A DNA stretch of 64,000 bases from Thinopyrum elongatum (GCA_011799875.1 CM022298.1:50478749-50542748); one strand, 5' to 3'. Numbered from the stretch's first letter, positions 1 through 11,384 are shown. Numbers and translations are program-made. Notes: generated by a model not told the origin, from the sequence alone.

Positions 1-1345
1 CGCGTCGGATTTCACCTACGGTGGGTAGTTTCGCGCGCTCTTGGGCGCGTTCGAACGAGACGACCAAGCCGCGTCCAACCGCGTCGGTGGCGTGGGCTAG
101 AACGGCCGGAGTCGAGCGCTGCGTCGACGCCGGCGGGCGGCGCATCCGGGCGGAGCTCGGAATCGGCGCTACGGGGCATGAGTAGGCACGCGCGGGCGTG
201 CATCGAGCTCGTAGGGAGGAGCTGAGCACGTTCGCGTGCTCAGACGGCCATGATAGAGGCTAGAACGGCGGTGACGTGCGAGGCGGCGGAGCTGGGTTCG
301 GGCGCAATGGCAGCAGCGGCTGGAGCTCGAGATCAAGCTCGAATGGGAAGAACGAGGGGGTTGGGACTTACGTAGGAGCGCACGGAGGCTCGTCGGAGGT
401 TTAGTAGCGCAGTGGCGACGGCACTTGACGGAGAATCGCCAGCGATCCGAGGAGGAAGATGGGCTCGATCCCGAGGCTACGGTGGCGTAGAGCTTGAGCT
501 CGGGGTCGGGGAGGTCGCAGAAGAGCTCGGCGGAGCTCGTGGACACGGAGAGGCGGCGCGGTGTCATCGAAGGCCGTGCTACCGCGTGGTCATGGCGGTG
601 GCGGCGTACTGGAGAGGAAGAGGGGAGGCGAGCGAGGTGATGGGAAAGGGAGAGTGAGAGGGGAGTGAGGCGAGGCGACCAGAGGGGAGGCACGAGGAGT
701 CCCTTATCCCCTCAGCCGCCCCTGTAGTGTCAGCGGGCGCCGCGGTGTCGCCGTTCGAGCGGTGCTCGCCGGCGCGTCCAGACGCGTGCCGACACGGCGA
801 CGGAGAGAGAAGGAGGAATGGGCCAGTTGGGCCGGTTTCGGGGCACTGTGCACTTAGACCTAGTGCACAGTGCCTCGTATTATTTTTATTTTTCTGTTCT
901 CTGTTTTTCTTTTTACAGAGATAATTTAGAATTATTTTGAGCACTCAAATGAGCTAGTAAAAATGTGAAACTTGCTCACACATGTGCATTGCAATTTCCA
1001 ACACTGCCTCAAGAAGTTTGGGTATTTTTGAAAGCCATTTGAATTTATTCAAAAATGATTTGGGCATTTTAAATGCTGATTGGGCTCTGTTAAAATACTT
1101 AGGCCCTTCTGTGGTGGATGATGATGTTGTGTTCCTTCACAGCAATGAGTTTTAGATTATTTGTGATAATGTGAACATTTTTCCCACAAGTTTTGAGCAA
1201 CTTCATATTTCACTTTTGTATTTGAGTTGATTTTCAGGATAGAGTTTGAATTGAATAATTAACCAAAGTGATTAAGCACTGCAAATGGAGATGACTTGGC
1301 ATACTTAGCAGAGTGTCACAGTGGCTATTACACAGGGGTGTTACA
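1..1345 (+). mobile_element. 3' part of an LTR (retrotransposon enters from the left)
   Basis: The segment ends in GGGGTGTTACA at 1345, the usual 3' terminus of Triticeae LTRs that start TGTAACACC. The first 0.8 kb is GC-rich and the last 0.45 kb is AT-rich, a common layout in such LTRs. Open frames on both strands here (up to 174 codons on the minus strand) have low-complexity Ser/Pro/Arg composition and match no family I recognise, so no gene is called. The 5' end lies outside the window, so solo LTR and full element cannot be told apart. Confidence 0.5.
842..874. repeat. Perfect 12-bp inverted repeat (hairpin)
   Basis: GGCACTGTGCAC at 842-853 is the exact reverse complement of GTGCACAGTGCC at 863-874, with a 9-nt loop. 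It sits in the LTR at the switch from GC-rich to AT-rich sequence. It could be a regulatory or processing structure, but its function is unknown. Confidence 0.8.
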
Positions 1346-2640
1346 GCGCACACCACATCCACACGCTCCAGTCGCTGCCGCCGTCTTCCGTGAACCCATC
1401 TTTGGCGTAGGGATCAATGAAATGACCTTGTCAGGCGTGTCGTCGATGCCATGGTGACGCCAGACAGTGCCACCGCCCAGGGCTCGTCCATCATCATGAG
1501 TCTGCTGCTGAGACTAGGCTACACTGCGCCGCCGAGAGTCACCGTCTCCGACCGGAAGAAACCATGCCACTCCACCTCATGACCGTTCCAGCCAGCACCT
1601 ACTCCAAAAAAATGATGCCCGTAGGGAAAACGGCGCCATGTAACCCAGATCCAGGTTTCTCCAGAATGGCCTGGGCGAGAAGACAACAGCTGCAGCAATG
1701 ATGCCTTCAACAAGCAAATGAAGATAATACATTGCCATCGTCCGCCATGACTGAAATCAGCGTGGTTTTCACCGGCAGGCACACCTCACCGAACCCGCAG
1801 CCGGCTTCAGATCCGCAAACCCGGAGGGCCGTGGATATCCCGCATCAAGCATCTTGGACGCCAGAGAAAGCTCTGGCCGCCTCTCGCCTCCTACGATGAA
1901 CCCGGGTACAGGATCCCTTGATTCGCAGCCCCCAGGCACCGCCACATGAAGCTGCCTCCTAGCCCGTCATCCCTGATGGAGGGGATGCCGCCACTGCCTT
2001 GTCCCGAGCCGCTGCCCTGGGGCCCTTGCGCCATAGATCGGTCACACCCTGCCGAGACCGTCGTCCCCGCGATGCCACCGGAGCAATGGTGCACTGCCGG
2101 AAGGAGTAGCCGTAGGAGGGAGATCTCTCATGCCGAAGTGCGCTGCCCCTTCAGAGAGACACGACAGTGGGGCGCCAGATCCCCTCCGCCCCCTTCACCG
2201 GCGGCCACCTAGGGACGACGAGGCGAGAGGAGAGGGAGGGGTGGGCGGCGACAGAGGGGTATAGTGTTTGCATCCCCTGGTCGCCCTGGAGGAGGAGAAG
2301 TGAGGGATGCAGTCGCAAGAGACCACGCGTCGCTGGGAGTAGCAGCCACAGGAGGGAGATCTCACACTACCGTACGCCGCCCCTCCAGACAGCCATGACC
2401 GTCGGGCGGCGGATCCCTATCGTCCCCTTCACCAGCGGCGCGCGGGCTTTCCCATCGGCCACCTCTAGGGAAGACGAGAGGGAGGGGAGGGAGGAGGGGG
2501 AAGCGGCAGAGGGGGCTGGAGTTTCCTGGTCAAATCCATTTATATATCAAGCAAAACATTTTAATTGCTTATTCAAATTTTATAAAAAAATCTTTTTAAT
2601 TTAATATTTTAAGATAAATTCCAAGAACAATTACCAGCTT
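1346..2640. other. Unclassified GC-rich stretch, no gene recognised
   Basis: No open frame here has the character of a known protein. The GC-rich sequence after 1870 contains a diverged direct duplication (about 2093-2225 and 2332-2485). It ends in an AT-rich segment from about 2530. It may be untranslated or leader sequence of a LINE or another element, but I could not assign a family. Confidence 0.35.
2093..2485 (+). repeat. Diverged tandem duplication, unit about 240 bp
   Basis: Two blocks share a recognisable order: AGGAGGGAGATCTC, then CGCCCCT or TGCCCCTTCAGA, then CCCTTCACC, then a CACCT/CCACCTC-GGGA block followed by GAGAGGGAGG-type purine runs. They start near 2093 and 2332. Substitutions and small indels separate them, so the duplication is not recent. 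Confidence 0.6.
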
Positions 2641-2939
2641 TGATGGGTCGCGGTATATTTAAGGTTAGATGTGAGTCGGCCCATAAGTGGATGCCATAGG
2701 TGCGAGACGCGGAATCCTATTACACGCGTAAATCCCACACTCACCCATCGGAGCTCCTATACGGCGCTTCAAGCGCCCGCATGGGGAAGTGGCACTAACG
2801 CAATCGCTAACTTGGGCCGGCCCAAGCCGGGTGCTCGCTCTCTCGCACGTTTTTGTGCCAGGTTGCTCACTCGCACTTTTGTTTCACTGTTGGTTCACTA
2901 GTCATTGGTCGTAGTTTGACCGTTCAACTCATGACTTCT

Positions 2940-3430
2940 GGAAAAAATAGAAAAATGAAAATCCAAAAAAAACTGTGAATTCAAAAAAGTTCATGGATTT
3001 TGAAAAACTTCACAAATTTAAAAAAAGTTAATCAATTCTGAAAAAAATGTTCAACGAATTTGAGAAACAGTTCATCAAATTTGAAAAAAGTTCATCGGTT
3101 TTGAAACACATTCATCAAATTTGAAAATATTTCATTGATTTTGAAAAAAAAAGTTCATCAAATTTAAGAAAAGTTCATCAATTTCCAAAAAAAAAAGTTC
3201 ATCGAAAAATGAAAAAACTTCAATGATTTCGAAAAAAGTTCATCAATTTTGAAAAAAGTTCATCAAACTTGAAAAAAGTTCATCAATTTTTCCAAAAAAA
3301 TCATCTGAAAATGAAAAACGTTCATTGATTTCCAAAAAAGTTTGTCCAATTTGAAAAACAGTTCATCGATTTTCAAAAAAATTCATCAAAAAATTAAGAA
3401 CGTTAATCGATTTGAAAAAGGACGAAGAGA
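2940..3430 (+). repeat. Degenerate short tandem array (TTCATC...TTGAAAAAA units)
   Basis: About twenty imperfect copies of a roughly 22-bp unit, GTTCATCAATTTTGAAAAAA, with variable A-run length. The array is purine-rich on the plus strand. It has no coding character. Confidence 0.75.
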
Positions 3431-5154
3431 AAAAACAAAAAACAAGAAATGGACAACAGGAAAGAGGAAATGGAAAAAGGAAAGTCGAAAGAAGAAAGGA
3501 TAGAAAAAGATGTAACTTATCACGGCGGGCTAGATGGCATGGTGGAAGAAAGGGAGGGGGTGTGCACCCGTTTGGAGGAATGCATGTAACGGGCGGTTAA
3601 AGAGCTGAATAGGAAATGCCTCCCACGCCTCCCCCCCCCGGGCACACTTCTGGACCTCCCCGTTGGTCATTCGGTCCAAATTTCTTTCCTTCCATTTTCT
3701 CTTTGTTTGTCTGGTCTTTCATTTCTTCTACCATTTTGTTTTTTTCCTATTTTGTCATGCCCATTCTTTTGTGACTGATTTCTATTTTTATGTGGTTATT
3801 ATTTTATATATTTTACCGCAATTAATGATTTTAAATATAAGTCATGAATGTTTTTTAATCCATGAACATTTTTTATAAATTTGTGAACATACTAAAATCT
3901 TTGAAAAACAGTTAAAGTCATGATTTTTTTTATTATTCTTGAACAGTTTTAGTATTGGTGAACATTCTATAAAACTTGTGAACACCTATTACATTTTAAA
4001 AATTGGTGAGGACTTTTAAAATTCTTAAATGTTTGTTTTAATTCCTGAACATTTTATAAACACGTGGATATTTTTAATTCACTAACATTTTCTAAATTCA
4101 ATATTTTTAAATTCATGGTCATTTTTTTATTCATGAGTATTTTATTTTATTGATCTTTTTAAATTAGTGAGCATTTTCTAAAATGTATGAACTTTCTTAA
4201 ATTAATGAATATTTTTTTAAAGTTTGTGAACCCTTTACAAATATCTGGAAAAAAAAATTATTCATGAGATGTTTTTTAATCTACAAAAAAATTACAAATT
4301 AAATTGAAAATTGTTTGAAAACCAAACGTGGCGCACTTCATTCACTCTACTATTCCGATATAGGGCCCACCAAAGAAAACCGCCCGAAGCTTGATGGTTG
4401 TTCTTTGCGAAGTGACCCACTAAAGCTTTATTGTATTCTAAATTTTAGTGGGGTCCCTTTTGCAATTGTACCGAGATATGTTTCCTCCTTGCTCTTTTTC
4501 TAGAATTGGGCTACGTGTGGTGTTGTAATCTTGCTTTGTTATTATGAACACGTAGTTACCTTAAAAAACCGCCAGAAACTAAAGAGATGTGCCCAGCCCA
4601 TGTGCAACTCTAGTTTGCTCATACCACGGAAAACGGAGATGGCATTGGTGTGTAGCTTGGCGCGCATTTGCTCGCTATCCCGTGCGTAAAACTTTTGTGC
4701 GAGATATAGATGCACCAATCAAAGTGCACAAAGTTGCTTCATCTTTGAGCAAACTTCTCACTTGTTAATTGTAGTTGAAATTACAAAAATATCAAAATCA
4801 CTAATTAAGGTTACCCTTTACAAAGGTCACTTCCACCTTCTGTGGTGCCGACAAGTGACGCATTACATGTGTGTCACTTGTCGTAACCTGGAAGTTTTTT
4901 TGTGTGTAGATTTGCTTTTCCAAAATGTTTTATCTCTTGAACCGTGTGTTCAAATTATGAACCTCCTATGAACCTTTTTAACTATTGGATTTCTCGCATC
5001 GAGATTTTTTACACTAGATCTCATGTTAATAGGTTTCGATGAACATTTTTTCACAAAAAAACAAAAAACGAAAACATTAACTGAAAACCGAAAAAGGGGA
5101 AAACGATAAACAAAAACAAAAACCTAAAAAACAAAAACAAAAAATGAAACACGA

Positions 5155-5430
5155 AAGTACAGTTGTGCTTTTTCATTTTTTTTAATGCATAGGTTGTGTT
5201 TTCCATTTTTGGGAAGCACAATTGTACTTCTCGTGAAAACACAGGTTATGCTTTTCCCTTTTTCAGGGAACTTCCGTAAAAATAAACATCGTTGCTTCTC
5301 GTGGAAGCACAGACTGTGCTTCTCGCGGATGCAAAGCTGTGCTATTCCCTTTTCTGAAAGCACAGTTGTTCTTGTGGAAGGACAAGTTGTTCTTTCCCTT
5401 TTTCGCGTGCTTCTCGCACAAACATGCAGG
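5155..5430 (+). repeat. Degenerate array of GCACAGTTGTGCTT / GCTTCTCG units
   Basis: Several copies of a 25-30 bp unit combine a self-complementary AGCACA-TGTGCT core with TTCCCTTTTTC and GCTTCTCGTGGAAGCACAG. The open frames through it on both strands (about 85-116 codons) are by-products of the repeat and are not called as genes. Confidence 0.65.
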
Positions 5431-5845
5431 AAAAGGACTACTTCCCCAATTAAAAACCAAAATAAATTCATCAAAACCTAGGAAAAATGAAGCGAAAATC
5501 GAAAAGTCACCTTTCCCCCAAAACACCCAAAAACACGTACAGAAAAAAGAAAAAACCGAAATCCCGAGGATGTGCCAAGCACGCTACATGTGGCAGTGAC
5601 TGACATGCTCCTAGTAGGCCCAAAAAAGTGACCTCTGCGGGAGCCCTTCAAAGGATACCCCTTAATTTGTTGGTTCAAACAGACCATTATGCTATATAAA
5701 GACGAGTTTAATGTCCCAAAGGAGAATTTCAACAACCGTTAAAAAGTGAACTCTATAATCAAATTCACTTTCTATAAAAAAAATGTATGCGCTTTCAATT
5801 TTTGATGAAAAAATCCACCGGAATATGAGTTAGCATCCAGTTATA

Positions 5846-6640
5846 ATGAATCAAACTCAATTCTCGGACCCAGCATTTGGAAGGCCCAATGGGCAACTGG
5901 GCCAGGATCACAGTAAGACTGATAGTGTCACTGGTCCCAATCCTTCCTTCCCCTTTTTGTTCCGGCGGCCGCCCCAGTTTACCATCCGCCCTTCGCCGTC
6001 GCCGACGTGGTCTCCGGTGGCGGCGGGGGGCGCCGGCCTCTTAGGTCGCCACTCTCATCCAGGTAATGTCCCATCTACATCGTCGTCTCCGGTCTCCTCT
6101 TACCGTGCGGTTGGCATCGATTTATCCTCGCTTGGTTGCCACCATGGTTCCCTGCGATTAGCTGAGCTCATATTTCCTCATCGAGTAGTTGCCCTCGTTA
6201 TGGTTCCCCGGCGAGCTGAATCCCTCCTTCTTAGCTGCGCCTGCGTTTTCCTAAATAATAGTGACTGGGGGATTGACGCGGATCTGGATTCAGAAGCTGC
6301 GATAGTGTAGTCTGCGGACTGAAGATTGGAGTCTTCTGTGCAGAAATGGGACGGATAACGTTTTGGACAGCTTGTTGTTCAGCTGAACAAAATTATAGAA
6401 TCCTTGCTTATTTTTGTGTGAGATAATGGTAAACAGAGTCTACGGTAATCTCAGAGTTATTGTGAGCGCATAGGAGCTTGTTATAGGCTTGTATGCATGG
6501 CCAACTACAGATTCTTTGAATGATTGCCTGAACATTTGTCTGAATTATGCCAAGACACTTGTTGTGCCATTCGCTCTCGGTCAATATTGAGAGTTGTTCA
6601 CCATTAGAAGAGTGTGGGGGGGGGGGGGGGGGGGGGGTAA
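5846..6640 (+). other. Gene-like 5' leader fragment (CpG-rich exon and possible first intron), gene body absent
   Basis: A CpG- and CCG-rich block (about 5950-6060) ends in CATCCAG followed by GTAATG, which resembles a grass 5'-untranslated exon with a splice donor at 6063. The following sequence is unique-looking and T-rich like a first intron. The 154-codon frame starting at 5846 has no family resemblance and runs through the proposed donor. No downstream exons follow before the poly-G tract and LINE scrap, so this is at most a broken or captured promoter/leader. Confidence 0.3.
6616..6637 (+). repeat. Uninterrupted run of 22 G
   Basis: Directly visible homopolymer. Its length is likely to vary between individuals and it is error-prone in sequencing. 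Confidence 0.95.
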
Positions 6641-7220
6641 AATATTACAGGTAGCATGCCAAATTTCTTTTTCACCATCTAATTTGATTTCTGGAAATAG
6701 GATAAGGAAGTCATCTGCCTATCATATCTTTATTTCTCGTAAAAAAGAATGCTGACAAAGTTATAAATTGGAGTATTACTTAACTAATGTTCATGTGGAA
6801 TTGGAAATTTCTTCTTGTTGTTTTACCATAATACACATAAGCCAAGTGTATAATTTCGTTTAGGAGTGAAGGATCACAAAAAATTCTTTCGACGCTGTGA
6901 GCAAGGACAGCATATTAAGTTATTAACAAAAGAACAATAAGCCTGATAGTTAACCTTCTGCCTAAGAAGGACATAAGCAAAATAGCTATATCTCCCTGTT
7001 ACAACGATCTAGTGCACCGCTCTAACCAGCCTCCAGAGTTTGCACCCTTTGATTATGTATCCAGTACAGCCGCAAATTAGGATGAGTAGAACCACAATCG
7101 TGATCCCCTGAATCTGCTAGTCAATGCAGTAAGGCCAATGGAAGACGTAACAATGATTTACCAAGCTTCTGCCACCAACATGTTCCACTGGAAGAACCAG
7201 CACTGGATCTTATAATCTTA
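6640..7220. other. No gene seen
   Basis: AT-rich sequence of ordinary composition between the poly-G tract and the LINE scrap. It could be 3'-flanking or 3'-untranslated sequence of the minus-strand NLR remnant at 7667-7909, but nothing in it proves that. Confidence 0.4.
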
Positions 7221-7475
7221 TCATACTGAATACCCTCCATTGCTTCTCCATTTCCACACGAACTTTGCTGGTGTCAGTGAATCAAGTCTGTTGGCACTCA
7301 GCTGGCCCCAAAGATGCGGATCTTCGTGAATGGCCTGGACACTGAGCCATCCCAAAACATCAGCATTCCATGCATTGTTCACAAGGGAGAAGAGAGTTGG
7401 TGCAGGCTGCTCAATTGAGCACTTGTTCAGCCATCTATCCTCCAGAAAAGGAACTTCTGCACTTCCGAGCTGCAA
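7221..7475 (-). pseudogene. LINE ORF2 fragment (region before the zinc-binding domain)
   Basis: The 84-residue minus-strand frame contains FLEDRWL near residue 10, then LDSLTPAKFVWKWRSNGGYSV at its end. This W-x-D-x-W-L ... D-x-x-W-K-W-x-x-N-G-x-Y-S-V layout is the segment just upstream of the zf-RVT domain in plant LINE reverse-transcriptase proteins. Reverse transcriptase and RNase H parts are absent nearby, so this is a scrap. It lies downstream of the NLR remnant on the same strand. Confidence 0.6.
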
Positions 7476-7666
7476 AGAAACCGAAGCATTGAGTAAAGCA
7501 TGAATATCTTGTTTGACATTGACCTTCTAGAACAGCAATCCATGGGGTAAAGTATTTTTTTATTTCCATCCATCTTGTTGATTGATTGGATAAGATTGAT
7601 TTACACGTTTCTTCAATTCATATTGATGAAAAAGAAGACAATATGTTCGGTATGCTTACAGGTTTT

Positions 7667-7909
7667 CTATTGTGATGATGTCCTTCTTCTTTTTATTGCA
7701 TTGCCAACAATAGGTTCCCTCACTATAACCTGCAGCATCGTGTTGGTGCTGCTTGAGTTGATCTCAGAGCAGAGCTGACCAAATGTTTTGTTGCATCTTA
7801 TGACACTGAGTTTCTTCAGGGAAGGAGGTAAGCTTATCTGGGGAAGCGACTGAACTTTTGGACATTTTTCTATGCACAGAGACTCAAGGGATGTGAGATG
7901 AGTCATGTT
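7667..7909 (-). pseudogene. C-terminal LRR end of an NLR (NB-LRR) disease-resistance-type gene
   Basis: The minus-strand frame reads leucine-rich-repeat sequence: LTSLESLCIEKCPKVQSLP, then LPPSLKKLSVIRC, followed by a short non-repeat tail and a stop. This is the usual C-terminal end of grass coiled-coil NLR proteins, which act as intracellular immune receptors. The NB-ARC and N-terminal domains are missing. At the 5' side the frame is cut at 7909/7910, exactly where an LTR begins, so an insertion separated or replaced the rest. Only about 80 codons remain, so the piece cannot function by itself. Confidence 0.65.
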
Positions 7910-8762
7910 TGTCGGATTCAGGGCTCCGCAGACCCAAGAAAGGTTCGAACTCTAGGGCGTGTGCGAAGAACTCAACCTATCCAGCCAACCAGCTCGTCGA
8001 CCCACGGCCTAGCTCGAGGAATCAAGGAAGAAGATGAACACGGCAGTTTACCCAGGTTCGGGCCACCTTGCGGTGTAAGACCCTACTCCTGCTTTTTGAT
8101 GGATTTGCCTCATGAGGGGCTGAGGATGAACAAGTACAAGGGATGAACAACCTCGTGAGGTATGCTCTGGTGAGGGTGGAAAGGATCCGATCCCCTCCTA
8201 TGGTGGTGGCTAACCTATATTTATAGTGGCCTTTGTTCTCTTCCCTAAAACGTAGGCGGGAAGGGATTTCACAATGGCCAATTTGAAAGGCGACAAGTAG
8301 TACATCTTATCCTGATGAAAGGTGGTCTTCGCCTGCAAAGCATCTGGTCGTGACGCTGCGGTGGGCTCGGCGATGACATCCGTCCTGCCGTCCTGGTGGT
8401 CTTGGTCTCGTTGCACAGGAATGAAAACCTTTGCCTGAGCCCTTGGGAACCCACGCCTACGCTTGCTTCCTTAGCACCAAAGAGGAAACTGTCTTCTCTG
8501 CGCCCGCTAACGCCCGCCTGGCCTTGGTCGTCATGGCTTGCGTCACCGCAACCTCATGAGGTTGGGCACTTGCATAGGAATCTCCGCTCCTCAGGAGGCA
8601 GCCTGGGGAGGCCGCTCCCTTAGGAGGTCTTGGCGTCGTCCCCCTCGCGAGGGTCTTGTCTTGTTAGTCTTTGTAGATGGGCCGTCCCAGACCGTTAACG
8701 GGGGCCACGCCATGGGCCGCAGGCAGGTAAGTCTGGGTACCCTGGTTCCCAGAACGCCGACA
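7910..8762 (+). mobile_element. LTR of a gypsy-type retrotransposon inserted in the NLR remnant
   Basis: The LTR starts TGTCGGATTC at 7910 and ends CGCCGACA at 8762 (853 bp), with the usual TG...CA ends. A TATA-like TATATTTATAG lies near 8215, and the block GTTTACCCAGGTTCGGGCC near 8047 is typical of Triticeae gypsy LTRs. The next bases, GTAGCCCCCGGGC, begin the internal region that leads into the gypsy-type ORF. No second LTR was found downstream, so the element is truncated. Confidence 0.6.
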
Positions 8763-9071
8763 GTAGCCCCCGGGCCCAAGGCGCGCTCAGACTTGGCTTC
8801 GAGGCGAAGCCAAGGGGCAAGGGCGAAGCGCTGCGGGCCCTAATCGCCTGCGGGCCCGGCTGACGCGTGGCGCCTGATGGGACGTGGGCGTCTCCGCTTC
8901 CCCACGCCGTCTCGGCAACTGCCCGACTTGACAACTGCCTGGTACATGCAGGAAGGCCATCATTACCTTCTCTTCGCCTTGCTCCAGATCCCCTTTCTCC
9001 CAGCCAAGAACATCTCCAGATCTGGTCGTGTTCTTCCGTCCTTCTACACCTCTCCCTCCAAGACCTCGGGA

Positions 9072-9695
9072 ATGGCTTCCGGGAAGGCGAAGCTTGCCGC
9101 GGCGGCCGCGAGCTCTTCCTCCTCTCCTGCGCCGGCCCTCGGCACGTCCTCCATCACCGAGGAGAAGCACCTTGCCGCCGCGCTCCCGCTAACGGCGGGC
9201 GACGACAACGAGTGGAACGAGACCATTCTCTTGGCCGGCTCGGCCGAGCAAAGGACTTTGGCGCAGACGTTCTACCCCTTCTTCCTCCACAGCGTCTTCG
9301 CGGGGCTCATCCCGCCCTTCTCCGAGTTCTTCACCGCCGTCCTTAAGCACTACCAGGTCCAGGCCCTGCATCTTCAGCCCAACTCCATCCTCCTCCTGTC
9401 CATCTTCGCCTTTTATTGTGAGGCGTTCGTGGGCGTGAAGCCCTCTGTTCCGGTCCTCCGGCACTTCTTCTACTTGCGGATGCACGATCCCGCCCAGCGC
9501 TCTGGTTGCGTATCCTTCGTCGCGGTCCACAAGGGCAACGTGCTCATGAGTGCCGGGAAGAAGGTGGAGAACTTCCGGCGCCGGTGGGTCTTCATGGACG
9601 CCAAGGGCCTCAACGTGCGGCTGGAATTACCAACCGAGATGCCGGAGAAGCTTGATATGTGGGGTCACGAGAAGCTCTCCGATCCCCGGGCGGCG
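9072..9695 (+). pseudogene. N-terminal part of a gypsy-type ORF (Transposase_28 / PF04195-like)
   Basis: From the ATG at 9072 the frame carries an Ala/Ser-rich leader and then FAGLIPPFSEFFTAVLKHYQ, LHLQPNSILLLSIFAFYCEA and GKKVENFRRRWVFMD. These match the conserved core of the plant family called 'putative gypsy type transposon'. The match runs to SDPRAAP near 9695 and then stops, although the frame stays open to 9743. The gag, protease, reverse transcriptase and integrase expected downstream are absent. An in-frame upstream ATG at 8877 exists, but 9072 fits the conserved start better. GC content is higher than in the flanks. Confidence 0.65.
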
Positions 9696-9697
9696 CC

Positions 9698-10364
9698 GGC
9701 GATGAGTTCGACGTCATCTACACCCGTTCTTCCGCGACGGTGAAAGGATGCCTTGCTCGCTTCAGACGCATGTTCTAAAAGTCAGATGGTGATGAGTGGG
9801 TCGCTGGGCTAGATGTTGAGTACACCATAGTCCTGGGAAAAAAAGAAGAATCTAAAGGAGGAAGAGAGGAAGAAGCCTGTCGTGATCCAGGTTTGCGTGC
9901 ATAACTTTTGCTTGGTCTACCACATATGCCATGCCGACGTTGAGTGCGAGGATTTTAAGAACTTCCTCGCGGGCAGCAAAGTCAAATTCGTTATTGTAGA
10001 CTTTACGAATGACAGAAGAGTCCTGAGTCGGATAGGCCTCGTTGTAGGCCAGCCCTTCGACCTCCAGAAGAATGGGCTGGTGCCCTCCCGTCAGCCTTCA
10101 ATGCTGAACCTGGCAGGAGCCATGGTTGATCCTTCGTACGGTAAACTGTCAAAACCTCCGCCTGAGTTTCATCTTACATGGCAGTGGAATGTACTAGATA
10201 GAGACCACATCCAGTACGCTGCAATGGATGCCTACCTTTGTTTCAATATCTACAAGGGTTGGATGAAGAGCGAGAGCCAAGTGTGCGGTTCAAGCAAAGA
10301 AGTATCGGCCAAGAGGAAGAGGGACATGGACGAAGTCGAGCACGTGGACGAGGAGTCCGAGTAA
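9698..10364 (+). pseudogene. Decayed WRN/WEX-like 3'-5' exonuclease (DEDDy, DnaQ fold)
   Basis: Three exonuclease motifs of the RNase D/WRN family appear in order: LDVEYT (D-x-E, motif I) near 9810, FTNDRRVL (motif II Asp) near 10000, and QYAAMDAYLCF (Y-x3-D, motif III) near 10215. The C-terminus is basic then acidic (AKRKRDMDEVEHVDEESE) and ends at the TAA at 10362-10364. Intact relatives are about 200-residue DNA/RNA 3'-5' exonucleases. Here an in-frame TAA lies at 9776-9778 and a frame change falls in the A-run near 9838-9846, so this copy is broken. The 5' end abuts the gypsy-type ORF in a different frame, which argues against a fusion protein. Confidence 0.65.
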
Positions 10365-11354
10365 GGTGGAAGTGTTGTTGCTCATGGTGGTTCTAATGCA
10401 GTGTCTACCAGATTAGTTGCTTAGTTTAATTTCAGGGTGCTTAGTTTTATTTGAGGGGTGTGTTGTGCTGAGCCCCCAGCAGAACTATGTTATGTTCCTT
10501 CTTGTTACTTTAACTCTTCAGTACGTCCATACTAGTATTTCTTACAGTTCATCTTGTAGTTGGTAGTACTACCACTCGTTTCTTCACATTATATACATAT
10601 AATATATATGGCCAAAATCATATAGCCAGCAGTTGGCTATACTATTAACCACACTCTAAGCATGCCACATACGCAAAACACTTAAATGAGATATGTAATT
10701 CTAAAAAAAAAACTTAAATGAGAGAAGTTTACCCAAAGCATGAAGGAGTTCAGTTGTCCAAGAATTAAATAGGTATGCTAATTTCTTTAATAGACTTTAG
10801 CACCCCATCTAAGCACGTACTAACTTTTTTAATAGTACTGTATGCATAATTTGGCGACGAGCGCTCTCTATATGTACCACCTTTTTTCTTTAATTTCATC
10901 TTGTTAGTTTTGCTCCATGGCATAATCCATCGATACTACTACTGTACAGAAGTATCTCTTATTAAAAAAAACCAAGTTGGTGATGATGGTATGCCTGCCA
11001 TCTTGCAATATAGACTGTCTGATCTATATCTGACGGATAGAAATTAAACTAAAAGATACCCGCACCTCTCTCCACATTTGCAGACAAGGGCTTCCCTCGT
11101 TCATTCTTATCTCCCACAACTTCATTGTTGAGCAATATTAAAAAAGGAAGCCTTTGGAACAAACTGGCATGGTGGTCGCTGCCTGCGTCGTCCATTCCCA
11201 TGCCTCCGCTCAGTCCGACCATCAATCACCACCACGCCCCACTCCTCCTCACCTTATCTCTCCTCTTTCTCGAGATATCATTAGTTTTTACAAATGGGAT
11301 TACTCCCGCATGGGTCAATCACAATAGGTGTTTTATAAAAAAATGCATCTTGAT
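10365..11354. other. No gene seen; AT-rich flank and probable Helitron interior
   Basis: After the exonuclease stop there is 3'-flank-like sequence. A short palindrome, TATAGCCA-GCAGT-TGGCTATA, lies at 10621-10641, suggesting a small inverted-repeat element. The stretch from about 11000 probably belongs to the Helitron ending at 11384, whose 5' end I could not place. Confidence 0.4.
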
Positions 11355-11357
11355 GTT

Positions 11358-11384
11358 CCGTGCAATGCACGGGCATCTTGCTAG
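11358..11384 (+). mobile_element. Helitron 3' terminus
   Basis: CCGTGC-AAT-GCACGG forms a hairpin at 11358-11372, followed by a short spacer and CTAG at 11381-11384, then T. A GC-rich hairpin 10-12 nt before CTRR with a T flank is the standard Helitron 3' end. The 5' TC end was not located, so only the terminus is annotated. No Rep/helicase ORF is present, so the element is non-autonomous. Confidence 0.7.

Larger units (their letters stand above)
2640..5750. mobile_element. Decayed, probably Mutator-like non-autonomous element (A/T-rich degenerate repeats)
   Basis: No gene is visible. From 2940 to 3430 the sequence is a run of degenerate TTCATCAATTTGAAAAAA-type units. From 3800 to 4310 there are T-rich units around GAACATTTTT. 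From 5150 to 5430 there are units around GCACAGTTGTGCTT and GCTTCTCG. I associate arrays of this last type with Mutator-like elements in wheat, from memory. I could not define terminal inverted repeats or a target duplication, so limits and class are tentative. Confidence 0.35.

Noticed and set aside
169..693. 174-codon open frame on the minus strand
   Set aside because: Low-complexity Ser/Arg/Pro composition inside GC-rich LTR sequence, no family features, and competing frames of similar length on the other strand.
5051..5526. Overlapping frames of 85-116 codons on both strands
   Set aside because: Produced by a short tandem array; composition is Phe/Lys-rich and repetitive.
9072..10364. 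A gypsy-exonuclease fusion protein
   Set aside because: The two coding parts are in different frames at the junction, and the exonuclease part carries its own stop and frameshift.
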